Under the pieces are notes generated by a model that saw only the letters and a list, made by a program, of their open reading frames with translations, was not told the DNA's origin and did not search any database. Shown here in pieces: positions 13,730 to 14,129 of a stretch of DNA of 14,129 nt. This DNA is from Dehalococcoidales bacterium (GTDB lineage Bacteria; Chloroflexota; Dehalococcoidia; Dehalococcoidales; UBA5627), in the NCBI GenBank assembly GCA_012520835.1, contig JAAYNN010000066.1:1-14129 (forward strand), read 5' to 3'. Position numbers and translations under genes: made by a program. Every line of letters begins with the position of its first letter. Within the stretch, counting starts at the first letter, position 1.

Positions 13730-14128
13730 TTATCGGTAAGCCTTATTCGCCAGGGCATCCGCTTCGCTGTTCTGCTCGCGGGGTATGTTTTTTACCTTAA
13801 AGGATTCGAAGCGTGCGGACAATTCTTTAACCTTTTGAAAAAGAGGCTTCAATGTATCCTTTTTTACGCGGTACCTGCCGGTAAGCTGAAAAACCACCAG
13901 CTCGGAATCGGAATTCAGTTCAACATGTTTCGCTCCCAGCCTGATGGCCTGCTCCAGGGCGACAATGATTGCCATGTATTCCGCCTGGTTGTTGGTGGTG
14001 ATGCCGATGGCCCGTGAAACAGATTTTAATAGATTGCCCTTTTCATCCTTGATAGTAATACCGATAGCCGCCTGGCCGGGATTGCCGCGTGAAGCGCCGT
14101 CTGTATGAATAATTACTTTAATAGTATC
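13730..14128 (-). CDS. Ribonuclease HI family protein (5' end beyond the window)
   Basis: Cleaves the RNA strand of RNA-DNA hybrids or is a related nuclease of the RNase H fold. The minus-strand frame is open to the window edge. It begins DTIKVIIHTDGASRGNPG, so the ATG seen at 13973-13975 is internal and the true start lies just outside. About 132 residues are visible, close to the full length of compact RNase HI proteins. All four acidic catalytic residues are present: Asp in HTDGASRGNPG, Glu in TTNNQAEYMA, Asp in LNSDSELVVFQL and Asp in SEADALANKA. There is no N-terminal hybrid-binding domain in the visible part. It points toward rnpB but is separated from it by 483 bases of repeats. The exact subgroup (RnhA or the shorter YpdQ-like kind) is unsettled. 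Confidence 0.93.
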   Translation of the reverse strand, partial: DTIKVIIHTDGASRGNPGQAAIGITIKDEKGNLLKSVSRAIGITTNNQAEYMAIIVALEQAIRLGAKHVELNSDSELVVFQLTGRYRVKKDTLKPLFQKVKELSARFESFKVKNIPREQNSEADALANKAYR

Positions 14129-14129
14129 A

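Overview
The window reads as a bacterial chromosome segment of moderate GC, almost all transcribed left to right. Gene content (split DUF2229-type acyl-CoA dehydratase activation proteins, a Pst/Pho cluster, degenerate REP-like intergenic repeats) would fit an anaerobic bacterium, possibly Chloroflexota/Dehalococcoidia. That assignment is inference; no marker gene here settles it.

Phosphate block (1-7428). The 3' part of pstC is followed by pstA, pstB and phoU, tightly packed. A 261-bp gap holding a dispersed repeat and a probable promoter separates these from phoB and phoR, which overlap by one base. PstCAB imports phosphate, PhoU couples transporter state to PhoR, and PhoR/PhoB control transcription. 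Downstream lies a three-helix membrane-anchored metallophosphoesterase whose catalytic domain is predicted outside the cell. Its upstream region carries an 11-bp periodic, Pho-box-like repeat. The block therefore looks like one unit: release phosphate outside, sense it, import it.

Middle block (7429-11736). A small cupin with its own promoter precedes a TetR-family gene. The tetR promoter is overlapped by a perfect 10-6-10 palindrome, a probable autoregulatory operator. Three genes then follow in the same direction: a DUF2229-like protein, an HgdB-like (2-hydroxyacyl-CoA dehydratase D component) protein and a BcrAD/BadFG-family ATP-dependent activase. They look like a split version of the giant fused activase/dehydratase-related proteins of anaerobes. 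Their substrate is unknown.

Right block (11737-14129). An AT-rich 301-bp spacer leads to a short-chain dehydrogenase/reductase, followed by a hairpin terminator. The RNase P RNA gene (rnpB) lies on the minus strand. A 483-bp gene-free stretch follows, with a pair of IS-terminus-like direct repeats, a twin hairpin and a second copy of the dispersed repeat seen upstream of phoB. The window ends inside a minus-strand RNase HI-type gene.

Two in-frame TTG codons that would extend genes (5962 and 7929) lie inside probable sigma-70 promoters, so later ATG starts were preferred. The most interesting items are the palindromic operator controlling the split activase operon, the extra Cys4 motif in the activase, the Pho-box-like repeat before the phosphatase, and the repeat-rich region beside rnpB.
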